A stretch of DNA of 64,000 bases from UBA1172 sp002457135. GTDB taxonomy: Bacteria; Pseudomonadota; Alphaproteobacteria; Puniceispirillales; UBA1172. The stretch is taken from contig CBFIBR010000001.1 in NCBI GenBank assembly GCA_965660935.1, positions 62,001-126,000 on the forward strand. The letters run 5' to 3'. Positions 32,456 through 41,266 of the stretch are shown here, in pieces; position 1 is the first letter of the stretch; each line of letters starts with the position of its first letter. Position numbers and translations under genes: made by a program. The notes under the pieces were generated by a model that searched no databases, had not been told where the DNA came from, and saw only the letters and a list, made by a program, of their open reading frames with translations.

Positions 32456-34216
32456 ATGAAATCAACAACAGATTCCAGCCCGACAGGCCTGACACGGCCG
32501 CTTTTATCACGGCTCTGGCGTGAATGGGTCTCCAGCCACCGCAGCGTTCTTCTGATAGCGTTTGTGATGATGGCCGTGGTGTCGGCCAGTGCGGCGGCGT
32601 ACCCGGCGGTGATCCGGAAGGTCTTTGATGATCTTGGCTCGGCCTCACCATCGCTGATCTGGACTATTCCGCCCATCATTATCGCCATTACCCTCATCAA
32701 GGGGCTGGCGATGTATCTGCAGGTCAGGCAGGTCAATTTTCTGGCCCTGACGGTTACGCGGGAATTGCAGAAAGCCATGGCGGCGCATTTGATCCGTGCC
32801 GATCTGGCGCTGGTGACGGCGTTTCCTGCGGGGGAATTTGTCAGCCGTCTGCTCAATGATGTTCAGCTGGTGCGAGAGGCGATCATCAGGCTGGCCAATA
32901 ACCTGATCCGTGATGCGCTCATGATCGTTACCATGGTCGGGATGATGATCTGGTTTGACTGGCTCCTGACCCTGATCGTGCTGGTTGTCTACCCTGTTGC
33001 CATGCAGCCGATTATCCGTATCGGCCGCCGTCAACGCCAGCAGGCGGGTGCCTTGCAGGCTGATCTGGGCGATGCCACCGCCGCCCTGTCCGAGGTTATG
33101 CAGGGCAGCCGCATGATCCGTGCCTATGGGCTGGAGGAACATCAGACCAGCCGCACCGCCCGGGTGTTTGATACCCTCTTCGGCCGGGTGCTGGGGCTGA
33201 CCCTCGGCAAGGCGCGGATTGACCCTATTCTTGAGATACTGGGCGGGATTGCCGTTGCCGGTGTCATCGGTGTTGCGGGATGGCGTGTTGTCCGGGGTGA
33301 GATGCAGGTGGGTGATGTGGCGGGTTTCATCACGGCACTGTTGATGATGGTTCAGCCGGTGCGCGGGCTGGGAACGCTCAATGCCGTGGTGCAGGAGGCG
33401 GCCTCCGCGCTTGAACGGATTTTCCAGTTGCTGGACCGTGCGCCAGAGATCACCACCCCGTCATCCGCCAAAACCCTGCCCGCCCCGAAAGGCAATATCC
33501 GTTTCGATGGCGTGGGGTTCCGCTATGGCGATACCATGGTGCTGGATGATATCAGTTTTGAGGCTGGACCCGGCCAGATGATCGCCCTGGTGGGGCCCAG
33601 CGGGGCGGGCAAAACCACGGTGATCAACCTGTTGCCGCGTTTCTTTGATTGTGAAGAGGGTTCCATCAGCCTTGATGGTCATGCTGTGACGGGGCTTGAT
33701 CTGGCTGAATTGCGGGGGTCGATGGCGCTGGTCAGTCAGGATTCGGTTCTTTTCAACGATACGATTGCAACCAATATCAGGCTGGGCCGTCTTGATGCCA
33801 GTGATGATGAGGTGCAGGCGGCGGCCCGTGCCGCTGCGGCGCATGAATTTATCATGGCCCAGCCGGATGGATACGAAACCGTGGTGGGGGAGGCGGGATC
33901 ACGCCTGTCGGGTGGCCAGCGGCAACGCATCGCGATTGCCCGTGCCATGCTGAAAAACGCCCCGGTGCTGCTGCTGGATGAGGCGACAAGCGCGCTCGAT
34001 GCCTCCTCGGAAGAGCAGATTCAGCAAGCCCTTGAACACCTGGCCGAGGGGCGCACAACCCTGGTGGTGGCGCATCGCCTGGCCACGGTTCGCAAGGCTG
34101 ACCTCATTCTCGTCATGGATGAAGGGCGTATTGTTGAGCGCGGCAATCATGACCAGCTGATCAATCAGGACGGGCTTTATGCTCGGCTGTCCGCGCTTCA
34201 GCATTTCACCCAGTAG
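32456..34216 (+). CDS. msbA: Lipid A export ABC transporter (MsbA-like)
   Basis: A half-transporter of 586 residues: six membrane helices (about 25-325) then one ATPase domain. Visible motifs are Walker A GPSGAGKTT (380-388), the signature LSGGQ (484-488), Walker B VLLLDEATSALD and the switch VVAHRLATVR. MsbA flips lipid A-core across the inner membrane; the neighbouring waaA, lpxK and GT9 genes support that substrate. Other heterologous drug or lipid exporters share this architecture, so the substrate is an inference. It starts 42 bases after the glycosyltransferase stop. Confidence 0.88.
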   Translation: MKSTTDSSPTGLTRPLLSRLWREWVSSHRSVLLIAFVMMAVVSASAAAYPAVIRKVFDDLGSASPSLIWTIPPIIIAITLIKGLAMYLQVRQVNFLALTVTRELQKAMAAHLIRADLALVTAFPAGEFVSRLLNDVQLVREAIIRLANNLIRDALMIVTMVGMMIWFDWLLTLIVLVVYPVAMQPIIRIGRRQRQQAGALQADLGDATAALSEVMQGSRMIRAYGLEEHQTSRTARVFDTLFGRVLGLTLGKARIDPILEILGGIAVAGVIGVAGWRVVRGEMQVGDVAGFITALLMMVQPVRGLGTLNAVVQEAASALERIFQLLDRAPEITTPSSAKTLPAPKGNIRFDGVGFRYGDTMVLDDISFEAGPGQMIALVGPSGAGKTTVINLLPRFFDCEEGSISLDGHAVTGLDLAELRGSMALVSQDSVLFNDTIATNIRLGRLDASDDEVQAAARAAAAHEFIMAQPDGYETVVGEAGSRLSGGQRQRIAIARAMLKNAPVLLLDEATSALDASSEEQIQQALEHLAEGRTTLVVAHRLATVRKADLILVMDEGRIVERGNHDQLINQDGLYARLSALQHFTQ

Positions 34217-34239
34217 TTGGTCGCGTTTGAGGCCAGCGG

Positions 34240-34890
34240 TTATTCGCGCTTGAGAATAGTATCCACCAGCCGGTTGGCCCAGCCCCGGGACTGAAAGCGG
34301 TTGGTAATCGCCTCAGGATCAAGGCTGTTATTAAACCATTCATCAAACGATGCCCCGCGCTGTTCAGCCTCACCGAAATCGGCGATGAACGCATCGAGCA
34401 GACCGGTCTTGGCCTGGCTCACATGCAGGAATTTCATCGACAGTTGTTCGGCGGCTTCATCCGCGGAACATCCTTCCATCAGCAGCAGGTAGAGCGCGGA
34501 CATGATCCCCGCCCTGTCAGCCCCTGATTTGCAATGCATCAGGACCGGGTATTCGACCTTTTTGAACAGATCACGCGCTTTCTGCACGGTATCGCGGTCA
34601 GGCACGGCGCGGGACCGGATGGTGAAATCCACCAGCGTCATCCCGCGACGGTCGCAGGCTTCCTTTTCCAGTCGCCAGCCACCATCGGAACGGGGGCCGC
34701 GCAGATTGATGATGGTTTTGATGCCCCTGTCGGCGGCAGCGTGAACACGCGCCGGTGAGGGCTGATTGCTGCGCCAGACACCGGGCCTGATTTCATGGAG
34801 ATTGTGCCACCATACCCTCAGGAAACCATGATCCTTGAGCATGAGTTCCTGCCAGTCCTGCCATCCCCTGCGGCCGTATTCTGCCTGCAC
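34240..34890 (-). CDS. Dual-specificity/tyrosine phosphatase-like protein
   Basis: A 216-residue soluble phosphatase. The CX5R loop is HCKSGADRAG with Cys120 and Arg126, and GIKTIINLRGP near 56-66 is typical of the DSP fold. The 40 residues before the domain contain RPGVWRSNQPSPARV, seen in alphaproteobacterial relatives. The start may be the GTG at 34890 or the ATG at 34842, which has AGGAA 4 bases upstream. It is convergent with msbA and 3 bases behind pmbA. The target may be a protein, phospholipid or polyphosphate-type substrate; the sequence does not say. Confidence 0.82.
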   Translation of the reverse strand: MQAEYGRRGWQDWQELMLKDHGFLRVWWHNLHEIRPGVWRSNQPSPARVHAAADRGIKTIINLRGPRSDGGWRLEKEACDRRGMTLVDFTIRSRAVPDRDTVQKARDLFKKVEYPVLMHCKSGADRAGIMSALYLLLMEGCSADEAAEQLSMKFLHVSQAKTGLLDAFIADFGEAEQRGASFDEWFNNSLDPEAITNRFQSRGWANRLVDTILKRE

Positions 34891-34893
34891 TGG

Positions 34894-36231
34894 CTATGCT
34901 CCCGCTACGGTCATTCCGTCTATTCTGAGGCTGGGTGCGATGGTCGATCGGGTGAAGTCGAGATCATTGGCCGGGGTGATCTGCATCAGCATGTCCTTGA
35001 GGTTGCCGGCGATGGTCGCCTCCGTCACCGGACCCTGGATTTCGCCCCCCTTGATCCAGAAACCCGATGCACCCCGGCTGTAATCACCGGTGATCAGGCT
35101 GACCGAGGAGCCGATCATTTCGGTTACCAGAAAGCCTTCCTCAATTGATGCAATCAGCTCATCCCGGCTGACATCGCCGGGTTCCATGATCCAGTTGGTG
35201 GTGCCGGGGGAAGGCGGGCTTCCGGCCCCGCGCCTGGCGTTGCCTGTCGGCGCAAGCCCGAGCTGGCGGGCCGAGGCGAGATCAAGGAACCAGCCCTTGA
35301 GGACACCATTTTCCACCATGACACGGCGTTGGCGGGCGAGGCCCTCACCATCAAAGGGGGAAGAGCCAAGACCGCGAGGCCTGAGCGGATCATCAACCAG
35401 CGTGATGGTATCGGCGGCAATCGGGCTGTCCATGCTGTCCTTGAGAAAGCTGGTGCCGCGTGCAATCGCCGCCCCGTTGATGGCGGATGCAATATGCCCG
35501 GCAATCGAACTGGATACACGGCGATCATAAATCACCGGAAAGGAGCCTGTCGGCGGGCGGGTTGCGCCAAGCCGCTGGAGCGTGCGTTCAGCGGCCGAGA
35601 TACCGATTTCCTGCGGGGATTTCAGGTCTTCGCGATAAACCGCCGAGGTATAGTCATAATCGCGTTCCATGGTGCCGTCCTGCTCGGACAGGACCATGAC
35701 CGAAACCCCGTGGCTGCTGCGCTGGTAGCCGCCTGAAAAACCGTTGCTGGTGGCGATCATCACGTCAACACGGCCTGAGGAGGCACTGCCGCCCTCGGAA
35801 TTGGTGATGCCCTTGATGGCACGGGCGGCTTCCTCGGCCGCCAGCGCATCATCGCGCAATTCATCGCTGCTGACCTCGGTTGTATCGCAGATATCAATGG
35901 CCGGGATGGACCGGGCCAATAGGTCAGCCTCGGCAAGGTCGGCAAACGGGTCCTCGGGGGCCAGTTTCGCCATGGCAACGGCGCGTTCGGCAAGGGTGTT
36001 GATGCTGTCCTCATCAATACGGCTGGAGGAGATCATGGCATTGCGCTTGCCCACAAAGACGCGCAGGCCGATTTCATGATCCTCGGATCGTTCAACCGAT
36101 TCCACTTCACCCAGCCGGACCGACACTTCCTGCCCGAAGCCGCCAGCAACAACCCCATCGGCTGCATCGGCCCCGGCCTTGCGGGCGCGGTCGAGCAACA
36201 TGTCCATCAGTGTATTAAGCTTGTCTGTCAT
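34894..36231 (-). CDS. pmbA: Metalloprotease-related TldE/PmbA subunit
   Basis: TldE/PmbA is the non-catalytic partner of TldD in a heterodimeric peptidase that processes small peptides. The 445-residue protein has the PmbA N-terminal region (EVSVRLGEVESVERSEDHEIGLRV split across 32-55) and the C-terminal blocks RGLGSSPFDGEG and TGDYSRGASGFWI. It lacks the HExxxH zinc motif, as expected for TldE. The ATG at 36231 is the family start; the frame runs 17 codons further upstream. The partner tldD is in the same window at 43261-44703. Confidence 0.93.
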   Translation of the reverse strand: MTDKLNTLMDMLLDRARKAGADAADGVVAGGFGQEVSVRLGEVESVERSEDHEIGLRVFVGKRNAMISSSRIDEDSINTLAERAVAMAKLAPEDPFADLAEADLLARSIPAIDICDTTEVSSDELRDDALAAEEAARAIKGITNSEGGSASSGRVDVMIATSNGFSGGYQRSSHGVSVMVLSEQDGTMERDYDYTSAVYREDLKSPQEIGISAAERTLQRLGATRPPTGSFPVIYDRRVSSSIAGHIASAINGAAIARGTSFLKDSMDSPIAADTITLVDDPLRPRGLGSSPFDGEGLARQRRVMVENGVLKGWFLDLASARQLGLAPTGNARRGAGSPPSPGTTNWIMEPGDVSRDELIASIEEGFLVTEMIGSSVSLITGDYSRGASGFWIKGGEIQGPVTEATIAGNLKDMLMQITPANDLDFTRSTIAPSLRIDGMTVAGA

Positions 36232-36343
36232 GATTTTGAGATAGTAGGAATGAAGGGAAAGTACAACCTCGGCGTTGAGCAAAATTCAACAAAAGGATAA
36301 AAGCATTGCCCGCACGCCGCCATGGCAGTACAAAATCAGCATC

Positions 36344-37285
36344 ATGACAAAAAACGTGTTTATTGATGGTGAGGCGGGAACAACCGGGTTGCAGGTGCAG
36401 GCCCGGCTCAACGCCCATCCCGATATCAGCCTGATCAGCCTCGATGATCAGCACCGTAAGGACCCTGCTGCACGCCGTGATGCGATGGCCTCGGCGGATG
36501 CTGTCATTCTGTGCCTGCCTGATGAGGCCGCGGTTGAGGCCGTCACCCTCGCCGAAGGGCTGGATTGCATCATTATTGATGCCTCAACAGCGCACCGGAT
36601 TGACCCGGGCTGGGTTTACGGGTTTCCCGAACTCTGCCCCGGCCAGCGTGATGCCATTCGCCAGTCCCGCCGGATTGCCAATGTCGGCTGCTATGCCACC
36701 GCCATGATCGCCATGATCCGCCCCCTGATTGATCGGGGGCTGATGGGGCCTGAAACCCGGCTTTTCATTCCGGCCAGCAGCGGTTATACCGGCGGCGGCA
36801 AGGGGCTGATCGCCTATATGGACAAGCATGACGAAGCGCGTCATTTTTCCTACGCGCTGGGGTTGAGCCATAAGCATCTGCCCGAAGTCATGCATCATGC
36901 AGGGTTGGAAACCAAGCCTGTCTTCATGCCCATGGTCGGTGACTACGATTGCGGCATGATTGTCCATTTGCCGCTTGTTGCCTCCCAGCTTCAGGCCGGG
37001 GTGACGCGGGCGCAGCTTTTTGATGCCTATGCCTCACATTATGACGGGGAGGCATTTATCGGTGTCTTTGCCCCTGATGACGCGGCGGGGCTGACCGATG
37101 AAGGCTTTTTCGCTGCTGATGCGCTCAAAGGCACCAACCGGCTGGGTATCCATCTCTTTGGCAATGATGATGAAATGCTGGTGATGGCGCGGCTCGATAA
37201 TCTGGGCAAGGGCGCATCCGGTGCGGCTGTGCAGAACCTCAATATCGCCCTCGGTCTTGATGAGCATGCCGGGCTGGGGCCGTGA
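36344..37285 (+). CDS. argC: N-acetyl-gamma-glutamyl-phosphate reductase, short type
   Basis: ArgC reduces N-acetylglutamyl phosphate to the semialdehyde in arginine synthesis with NADPH. The 313-residue protein has FIDGEAGTTGLQVQARL (6-22) as the nucleotide-binding loop and the catalytic Cys116 in NVGCYATAM. GYTGGGKG and the His in SHKHLPE complete the active-site set. Length and sequence place it in the short type-2 group (AGPR, about 310 residues). I chose the ATG at 36344 over 36275. The stop overlaps the GTG start of the next gene (GTGA). Confidence 0.93.
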   Translation: MTKNVFIDGEAGTTGLQVQARLNAHPDISLISLDDQHRKDPAARRDAMASADAVILCLPDEAAVEAVTLAEGLDCIIIDASTAHRIDPGWVYGFPELCPGQRDAIRQSRRIANVGCYATAMIAMIRPLIDRGLMGPETRLFIPASSGYTGGGKGLIAYMDKHDEARHFSYALGLSHKHLPEVMHHAGLETKPVFMPMVGDYDCGMIVHLPLVASQLQAGVTRAQLFDAYASHYDGEAFIGVFAPDDAAGLTDEGFFAADALKGTNRLGIHLFGNDDEMLVMARLDNLGKGASGAAVQNLNIALGLDEHAGLGP

Positions 37286-38103
37286 CCGGGCTGCCAGCCG
37301 AATGGTTCCCGGGCCATGAAGACGGGGTCATCACCCCGCTTGCCCAGGCCATGCTCTACCCCTATCCCGCCCCCCAAGGTGATTTTTTCATGGTTGATGG
37401 CCTGCCGCGCCTGGCCCCGGACGGGATCAGTGCTGATGCGCTCCGTGGCCGGGTGCCGGTGCTTTCGGTCGGCTCAAACCGGGCGCCGCTTCAGTTGCGC
37501 CGCAAATTCGGCCCCGGGGCATCCCTGCCGGTAACCGCCGCAATCCTCCATGATGTCGATATCGTCTTTGCCGCCAGCCTGTCCTATTACGGGGCTGTTC
37601 CGGCCACAGGCTTCCCGTCACAAGGGGCGCGGGTTGCGCTCAATATTGCCTGGCTTGATGCTGATCAGTTGAGCCACATGCACGATACCGAGGCTCTTGG
37701 CATCGCCTATGATTTCATCCGCTACCATCCCGGGGCAGTCAGCCATGGTGATCGGCCTGATGCTGATGATCCGGTTTTCGGCCAGCCTGTCCACGGCTAT
37801 GAATCGCGGGCCGGGGTGCTTGGTTTTGATGGTAAGCCGATGGCCCATGCAGCGATCAAGGCCGAAGGCCGGGTTTTCCCTGCCATCGATGAGCCGTCAA
37901 TGCTGTCGCGGGTTCAGGCCATGGGCCAGCCCCTGCCGGAAGGCGATGATACCCCGCTCGAAGACTGGATCACAGCGATGCAGGCCTCCCGTTCAGCGCG
38001 GGATGAGGTGATGCACCGGATGGAGGCTATTGCCCTTCATCCGCAATCGATGCCGTGGGATATTCTGGATACCGAGGCTGGCAACCCCGAAGCGTATCTC
38101 TAA
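37282..38103 (+). CDS. Conserved protein of unknown function, coupled to argC
   Basis: A 273-residue protein without signal peptide or membrane segments. It starts with a GTG that overlaps the argC stop, so it is translated with argC. The most recognisable block is VPVLSVGSNRAPLQLRRKFG (about 58-77), reminiscent of the YGSN loop of gamma-glutamylcyclotransferase folds, followed by SYYGAVPATGFPSQGARV. The C-terminal third is acidic with Trp and Met. I cannot assign a function; a cyclotransferase-like fold is a weak guess. Confidence 0.7.
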   Translation: MTGLPAEWFPGHEDGVITPLAQAMLYPYPAPQGDFFMVDGLPRLAPDGISADALRGRVPVLSVGSNRAPLQLRRKFGPGASLPVTAAILHDVDIVFAASLSYYGAVPATGFPSQGARVALNIAWLDADQLSHMHDTEALGIAYDFIRYHPGAVSHGDRPDADDPVFGQPVHGYESRAGVLGFDGKPMAHAAIKAEGRVFPAIDEPSMLSRVQAMGQPLPEGDDTPLEDWITAMQASRSARDEVMHRMEAIALHPQSMPWDILDTEAGNPEAYL

Positions 38104-38115
38104 CCCTCAAAAAAA

Positions 38116-39060
38116 TCAGGCTGATAAGACAAAGATGATCAACGCCGTCACGGTGAGGATCAGGCCGGTATCACGGTTGGAACGGAAAATCGCCCCGGCG
38201 CGATGCGGGGACTCAATGTCAACACGGCTCATCTGCCAGATGAGATGGAACGCAACCAGCGCAACCCCGCCATACCAGATGGCCGGCAATGCCATCATCA
38301 TGCCGAGCAGGATCAGCAGCACCACCATCATGATCTGGCATCCCGCCACCACCGGCCTCAACCCCCTGCCGAGGGTCAGGGCGGAGGAGCGGATGCCGAC
38401 CTGTCGGTCATCCTCCATATCCTGGATGGCGTAGATAGTGTCATAGGCAAAAACCCAGAACGCCGTGGCGAGGTAGAGTATTCCGGCCGGTATCCCCGGC
38501 CATTGCCCATGCGCCGCCCAGCCCAGCAAGGCCCCCCATGAAAACGTCAGGCTCAGCACCACTTGCGGGAAGCCGATAACCCGCTTGGCCAAGGGGTAGA
38601 TGACAATCAGCGGCAATGAGGCAAAGCCGGTGATGATAGCGGCCATGGGCAGGTTGATCAGCACCAGCAGCCCGATTACCCCCAGCAGGAAAAGAAACAC
38701 CATCGCGGCCCTGAGCGATACCGCGCCTGAGGCAAGGGGACGATTGCGGGTGCGTTCGACATCACCGTCAATATCACGGTCCCAGCTGTCATTGACCACG
38801 CATCCGGCACCCCGCATCACCACAGCCCCGAGCCAGAAGAGGGCCATCAGCCATAGGACGGTTTTAAGGGAAGCACCCGCCCCTAAACCGCCAAGGATGA
38901 TCGCCTGCCACCCGGGCAGCACCAGCAGCCACCAGCCGATGGGGCGTTCCAGCCGGGCAAGGATAATGAAAGGCACACACCAGTCCGGTATCCAGCGCCA
39001 GATCAGGCCACGGCGGATATCATCAAGATCGGGTGAGACAGGACCATCAGTCATGACCAA
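38116..39060 (-). CDS. ubiA: 4-hydroxybenzoate polyprenyltransferase
   Basis: UbiA attaches the polyprenyl tail to 4-hydroxybenzoate in the inner membrane, an early ubiquinone step. The 314-residue protein has about eight membrane helices. Two Asp-rich motifs bind the prenyl diphosphate through magnesium: VNDSWDRDIDGDVERTRNRP near 93-112 and YAIQDMEDDRQVG near 215-227. coq7 in the same window acts later in the pathway. A second start at 39054 is possible. It is divergent from rsmE. Confidence 0.93.
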   Translation of the reverse strand: MVMTDGPVSPDLDDIRRGLIWRWIPDWCVPFIILARLERPIGWWLLVLPGWQAIILGGLGAGASLKTVLWLMALFWLGAVVMRGAGCVVNDSWDRDIDGDVERTRNRPLASGAVSLRAAMVFLFLLGVIGLLVLINLPMAAIITGFASLPLIVIYPLAKRVIGFPQVVLSLTFSWGALLGWAAHGQWPGIPAGILYLATAFWVFAYDTIYAIQDMEDDRQVGIRSSALTLGRGLRPVVAGCQIMMVVLLILLGMMMALPAIWYGGVALVAFHLIWQMSRVDIESPHRAGAIFRSNRDTGLILTVTALIIFVLSA

Positions 39061-39147
39061 TCGATAAAGCCTGCGATGGCCTGTGACAAGGCAAATCAGG
39101 CCAAATCACGGCTTGCCAGCACCCGGCATGCGGGGTATTCAAAAGAG

Positions 39148-39906
39148 ATGAATGCGTTAGCACGCCATCGAGTTTATGTAACATCCGACCTCGCCACCTC
39201 GGGGGTAGTTGGGCTGGAACGTGATCAGACGCATTACCTGATCAACGTGCTGCGGCTGGAAAGCGGTGACAGGGTCATCGTATTCAACGGCCGTGACGGT
39301 GAATTTGAAGCCGAGATCACCGCAGTGCAGAAAAAATCCGTTGACCTGACGCTGCTGGATTGCCTGCGTCCCCAAGAAGAGGTGCCGGACCTGATGCTGG
39401 CCTTTGCGCCGGTGAAACGCGCCCGGATTGATTACATTGCCGAAAAAGCAACCGAGCTGGGGGTCGGTATCATCCAGCCGATGATGACCGAATTTACCGT
39501 CATGAGCCGCGTCAATTCAGACCGGCTGATGGCCAACGCGGTTGAGGCCGCCGAACAGACCGGCCGCATCACCCTGCCCGATATTCGTGAGCCGGTATCA
39601 TTCAGCCGCCTGCTGGAAGACTGGCCTGCATCACGCCACATCGTTTTCTGTGACGAAAAACAGGCGGGCAGTCATCCCCATGCCATGGCGGATCAGGTTG
39701 CCGACCTCTCGGGACCGGCGGCGATTTTCATTGGCCCCGAAGGCGGGTTTTCCCCACTGGAAAGGGATAAGCTCAATGCCATGGAGAATGCCATTCCGGT
39801 GTCCCTTGGCGCAAATATCCTGCGGGCGGATACCGCGATGGTCGCCGCCCTTTCTGTATGGCAAGCCGTTGCCGGTGCATGGAGGAATGCCCATGGCTCA
39901 ACATGA
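39148..39906 (+). CDS. rsmE: 16S rRNA (uracil1498-N3)-methyltransferase
   Basis: RsmE methylates U1498 of 16S rRNA. The 252-residue protein has the N-terminal PUA-like part (HYLINVLRLESGDRVIVFNG, about 27-46) and the SPOUT knot: ERxxYIAEKATELG near 96 and IFIGPEGGFSPLE near 193. LGANILRADTA lies near the end. The ATG at 39148 is favoured; the frame begins 24 codons earlier without family match. It overlaps the gshA start by 14 bases. Confidence 0.93.
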   Translation: MNALARHRVYVTSDLATSGVVGLERDQTHYLINVLRLESGDRVIVFNGRDGEFEAEITAVQKKSVDLTLLDCLRPQEEVPDLMLAFAPVKRARIDYIAEKATELGVGIIQPMMTEFTVMSRVNSDRLMANAVEAAEQTGRITLPDIREPVSFSRLLEDWPASRHIVFCDEKQAGSHPHAMADQVADLSGPAAIFIGPEGGFSPLERDKLNAMENAIPVSLGANILRADTAMVAALSVWQAVAGAWRNAHGST

Positions 39907-41254
39907 CAGCCCCCTCATCACGGGCAAGGATCAACTGATTGACTGGCTTGCAGAAGGGGAAACCCCTCAGCAGGACTGGAAAATCGGCACCGAGCATGAA
40001 AAATTCCTGTTCGAGCAAAACGGCCTGAAGCGGCCGGCTTATGAAGGTGATGCCGGTGTTGGCGCACTGCTCAGCCATCTGGCCGAAAAACACGGCATGA
40101 AGCCGATCATGGAAGGCGAGACCATCATCGGGCTGGATGATGGTGACGGCGGTTCCATCAGTCTTGAGCCTGGCGGGCAGTTCGAATTGTCAGGCGCACC
40201 GCTGGAAAACCTGCATCAGACCTGCGCCGAGGCTGGCCGTCACCTGAACCAGATGCGCGAAGCCACGGAGCAATTCGGGCTTGGCATGATCGGGCTTGGG
40301 TTTGATCCGCTCTGGAAGCGTGAGGACATCCCCTGGATGCCCAAGGGCCGCTACCGCATCATGCGCAACTACATGCCGAAAGTCGGCACCATGGGGCTGG
40401 ACATGATGCAGCGCACCTGCACCATTCAGGTCAACCTCGATTACGCCACCGAAATCGACATGGTGCGGAAATTCAGGGTATCGCTGGCACTCCAGCCGGT
40501 GGCAACCGCGCTGTTTGCCAATTCCCCTTTCCGGGAGCGGCAGTCAACCGGCCTGCTGTCCACCCGGGCCGAGGTATGGACGGATACCGACCCGCATCGC
40601 AGCGGTGTACCGGATTGCGTCTTTGATGAGAATTTCGGCTATGAGCAATGGGTTGATTATATCCTCGATGTGCCGATGTATTTCCTCCATCACGGGGTCG
40701 GGTATGAAGATGTTGCCGGGCTGTCGTTTCGTGATTTCATGGCGGGCAAGCTGCCGGGTCATGAAGGCCTGCTCCCCACCATGGCGGACTGGTCGGATCA
40801 CATCACCACAGCGTTTCCCGAAGTCCGCCTGAAAACCTATCTTGAAATGCGCGGGGCTGATGGCGGGCCGTGGAACATGATCTGCGCCTTGCCCGCCCTC
40901 TGGGTCGGGTTGCTCTATGATGCCGAGGCCCTCGATGCTGCCGAAGAACTGGCCAAAGGGCTGAATGCTGCCGATGTGGAAAAGGCGCGAATGGATGTTG
41001 CCTGTCATGGCCTCAACGCCTCGGTCGGTGATCGCAGTGTGCTTGATCTGGCGCGCCGCATGGTCGATATCGCCAGCGATGGGCTGAGCCGTCGGCACAG
41101 GCTGGATTCATCCGACAATGACGAAAGCGGGTTCCTTGATCCGGTCCGTCAGATCGCGGCTTCCGGTGAAACCCGGGCTGAAACCCTGCTCAATCACTTT
41201 GAGGGAAAATGGGCGGGTTCGCTTGAACCTCTCTATCGTGAATGCCAGTTCTGA
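39893..41254 (+). CDS. gshA: Glutamate-cysteine ligase, plant/alphaproteobacterial type
   Basis: GshA joins glutamate and cysteine in the first step of glutathione synthesis. The 453-residue protein has WKIGTEHEKF (about 27-36), SLEPGGQFELSGAP (about 83-96), TCTIQVNLDYATE near 177 and TRAEVWTDTDPHRSG near 223, all typical of the plant-like family. The ATG at 39893 follows GGAGGA with 6 bases of spacing, which decides the start; the frame is open much further upstream inside rsmE. Its product supplies gloA and chaC. gshB is not in the window. Confidence 0.94.
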   Translation: MAQHDSPLITGKDQLIDWLAEGETPQQDWKIGTEHEKFLFEQNGLKRPAYEGDAGVGALLSHLAEKHGMKPIMEGETIIGLDDGDGGSISLEPGGQFELSGAPLENLHQTCAEAGRHLNQMREATEQFGLGMIGLGFDPLWKREDIPWMPKGRYRIMRNYMPKVGTMGLDMMQRTCTIQVNLDYATEIDMVRKFRVSLALQPVATALFANSPFRERQSTGLLSTRAEVWTDTDPHRSGVPDCVFDENFGYEQWVDYILDVPMYFLHHGVGYEDVAGLSFRDFMAGKLPGHEGLLPTMADWSDHITTAFPEVRLKTYLEMRGADGGPWNMICALPALWVGLLYDAEALDAAEELAKGLNAADVEKARMDVACHGLNASVGDRSVLDLARRMVDIASDGLSRRHRLDSSDNDESGFLDPVRQIAASGETRAETLLNHFEGKWAGSLEPLYRECQF

Positions 41255-41266
41255 CGGGATGAAGCC

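Noticed and set aside
39542..39892. About 117 extra codons in front of gshA
   Set aside because: They lie out of frame inside rsmE; the strong GGAGGA site points to the ATG at 39893.
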